From contig JAFGNE010000086.1 in NCBI GenBank assembly GCA_016927155.1, forward strand, positions 1 through 5,012: a DNA stretch of 5,012 nucleotides, written 5' to 3'. Numbering within the stretch: position 1 is the first letter of the stretch; every line of letters starts with the position of its first letter. The notes under the pieces were generated by a model. The model was given only the letters and a program-made list of their open reading frames with translations, was not told the origin of the DNA and searched no databases. The stretch is from Candidatus Peregrinibacteria bacterium (GTDB lineage: Bacteria; Patescibacteriota; Gracilibacteria; UM-FILTER-43-11). The position numbers and the translations under genes were made by a program. Below are positions 4,272 to 5,012 of this stretch, in pieces.

Positions 4272-5012
4272 TTAATCCGTTTTACTTTTAGCCCGCAGCA
4301 CTAACCCTATAATAAAAGTTAAACCAAACAGGGCCACGATCGTCCAAAACTTGCCCCAGGTGCCCATAAAGAGGGCGCTGACGCCGAAGACGGCGCAGAC
4401 AAAATAGACGGAAAGCAGTGCCTGCCTTTCGCTGAAGCCAAATTTAAGGAGGCGGTGGTGTAGGTGCACGGCTTTCCTGTATTTATCCCATTCGCCGCCT
4501 TTCCAGGGCGCACGGCGGTTCATCATGCGATAAATGATCACATAAATGGCGTCGAGGATGGGAAAACCGAGGATCAGGAAAGCGGTGGCGATTTTTCCGC
4601 CGGAAAAGATGGCGAGCACGGCAAGGAGCAGGCCGAAAAACATGGAGCCTGAGTCGCCGATGATGATTTTTGGCGGGTAAAAATCAAACAGCCAGAATCC
4701 CAGGGCGATCATGGCCACGATCAGGGCAAGGGTGGCCGTTTCCGGCTGGTCCACGATAGGGGAAATGCTCAGAAAAAAAAGCGTGAGCCCGCCGATCACC
4801 GTGATGCCGCTCGTCATTCCCGGGATGCCGTCCATCCAGTTCATGGTGTTCACAATCAGCACGATCCAGGCAATGGTGAAGAGGCCCGAAAGCGCCATGA
4901 TGGTTACCGTGATGTCACCGAACTGGATGAGGAATTTGTATTGGTCCAGCGGGATGTAGCCGCCAAAAGGATTGGTGATGGTATTCACGCCGATGCCGAC
5001 GATGACCATGAC
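4272..5012 (-). CDS. WecA/TagO/MraY-family polyprenyl-phosphate sugar-1-phosphate transferase, 5' partial
   Basis: This family transfers a sugar-1-phosphate from a UDP-sugar to polyprenyl phosphate at the cytoplasmic membrane, starting envelope glycan assembly. The frame is open through the right edge (a Val codon at 5012..5010 precedes the first Met), so the N terminus, including the usual Asp-Asp motif, is missing. About 246 residues remain of an expected 320-380. Numbered from the Met at 5009, visible family motifs are NPFGG (13-17), NTMNWMDGIPGM (54-65), the cytoplasmic loop GDSGSMFFG (118-126), PILDAIYVIIYRMMNRRAPW (150-169) and VHLHHRLL (181-188), the His-rich loop typical of WecA/TagO rather than MraY. 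At least six membrane helices are evident. The usual DGxDGL reads DGIPGM, with the second Asp replaced by Pro63. It is the upstream gene of an operon with elp3. The sugar substrate cannot be decided. Confidence 0.93.
   Translation of the reverse strand, partial: VMVIVGIGVNTITNPFGGYIPLDQYKFLIQFGDITVTIMALSGLFTIAWIVLIVNTMNWMDGIPGMTSGITVIGGLTLFFLSISPIVDQPETATLALIVAMIALGFWLFDFYPPKIIIGDSGSMFFGLLLAVLAIFSGGKIATAFLILGFPILDAIYVIIYRMMNRRAPWKGGEWDKYRKAVHLHHRLLKFGFSERQALLSVYFVCAVFGVSALFMGTWGKFWTIVALFGLTFIIGLVLRAKSKTD

Overview
The window looks like part of a bacterial chromosome from the Candidate Phyla Radiation (Patescibacteria, perhaps a Parcubacteria-like lineage). This is inferred from the gene content: a short-loop stand-alone Elp3, a WecA/MraY-like glycosyltransferase with an unusual motif, few recognisable Shine-Dalgarno sequences, and palindrome-rich spacers. 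No sequence search was possible, so the taxonomy is tentative. Nothing here proves transfer or a phage.

Layout from left to right. Bases 1-127 are non-coding and carry two related palindromes of the form (A/G)AAC-N4-GTTC, 31 bp apart. One lies between the -35 and -10 of a possible leftward promoter. Bases 128-199 (minus) are a tRNA-Gln with anticodon CUG, lying 13 bases downstream of gmk (guanylate kinase, minus), so the two may share a transcript. A 760-base spacer follows. It opens with a near-consensus rightward sigma70 promoter (TTGACT-17-TATAAT), continues with a chain of hairpins that looks like an unassigned structured RNA (about 885-1260, possibly to 1389), and ends with a 148-bp nested inverted-repeat element (1405-1552). 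No convincing protein gene was found in the spacer.

Bases 1616-2656 (plus) encode a multi-pass membrane protein of unknown function. It converges on a leftward pair: a WecA/TagO/MraY-family phospho-sugar transferase, cut by the right edge of the window, and elp3, which starts one base after the transferase stop codon. These two are almost certainly co-transcribed and probably translationally coupled.

Functionally the genes are mostly housekeeping: nucleotide metabolism (gmk), translation and tRNA modification (tRNA-Gln, Elp3) and cell-envelope glycan initiation (the transferase). The parts that deserve attention are the non-coding ones: the promoter-driven structured region, the nested inverted repeat and the paired operators.
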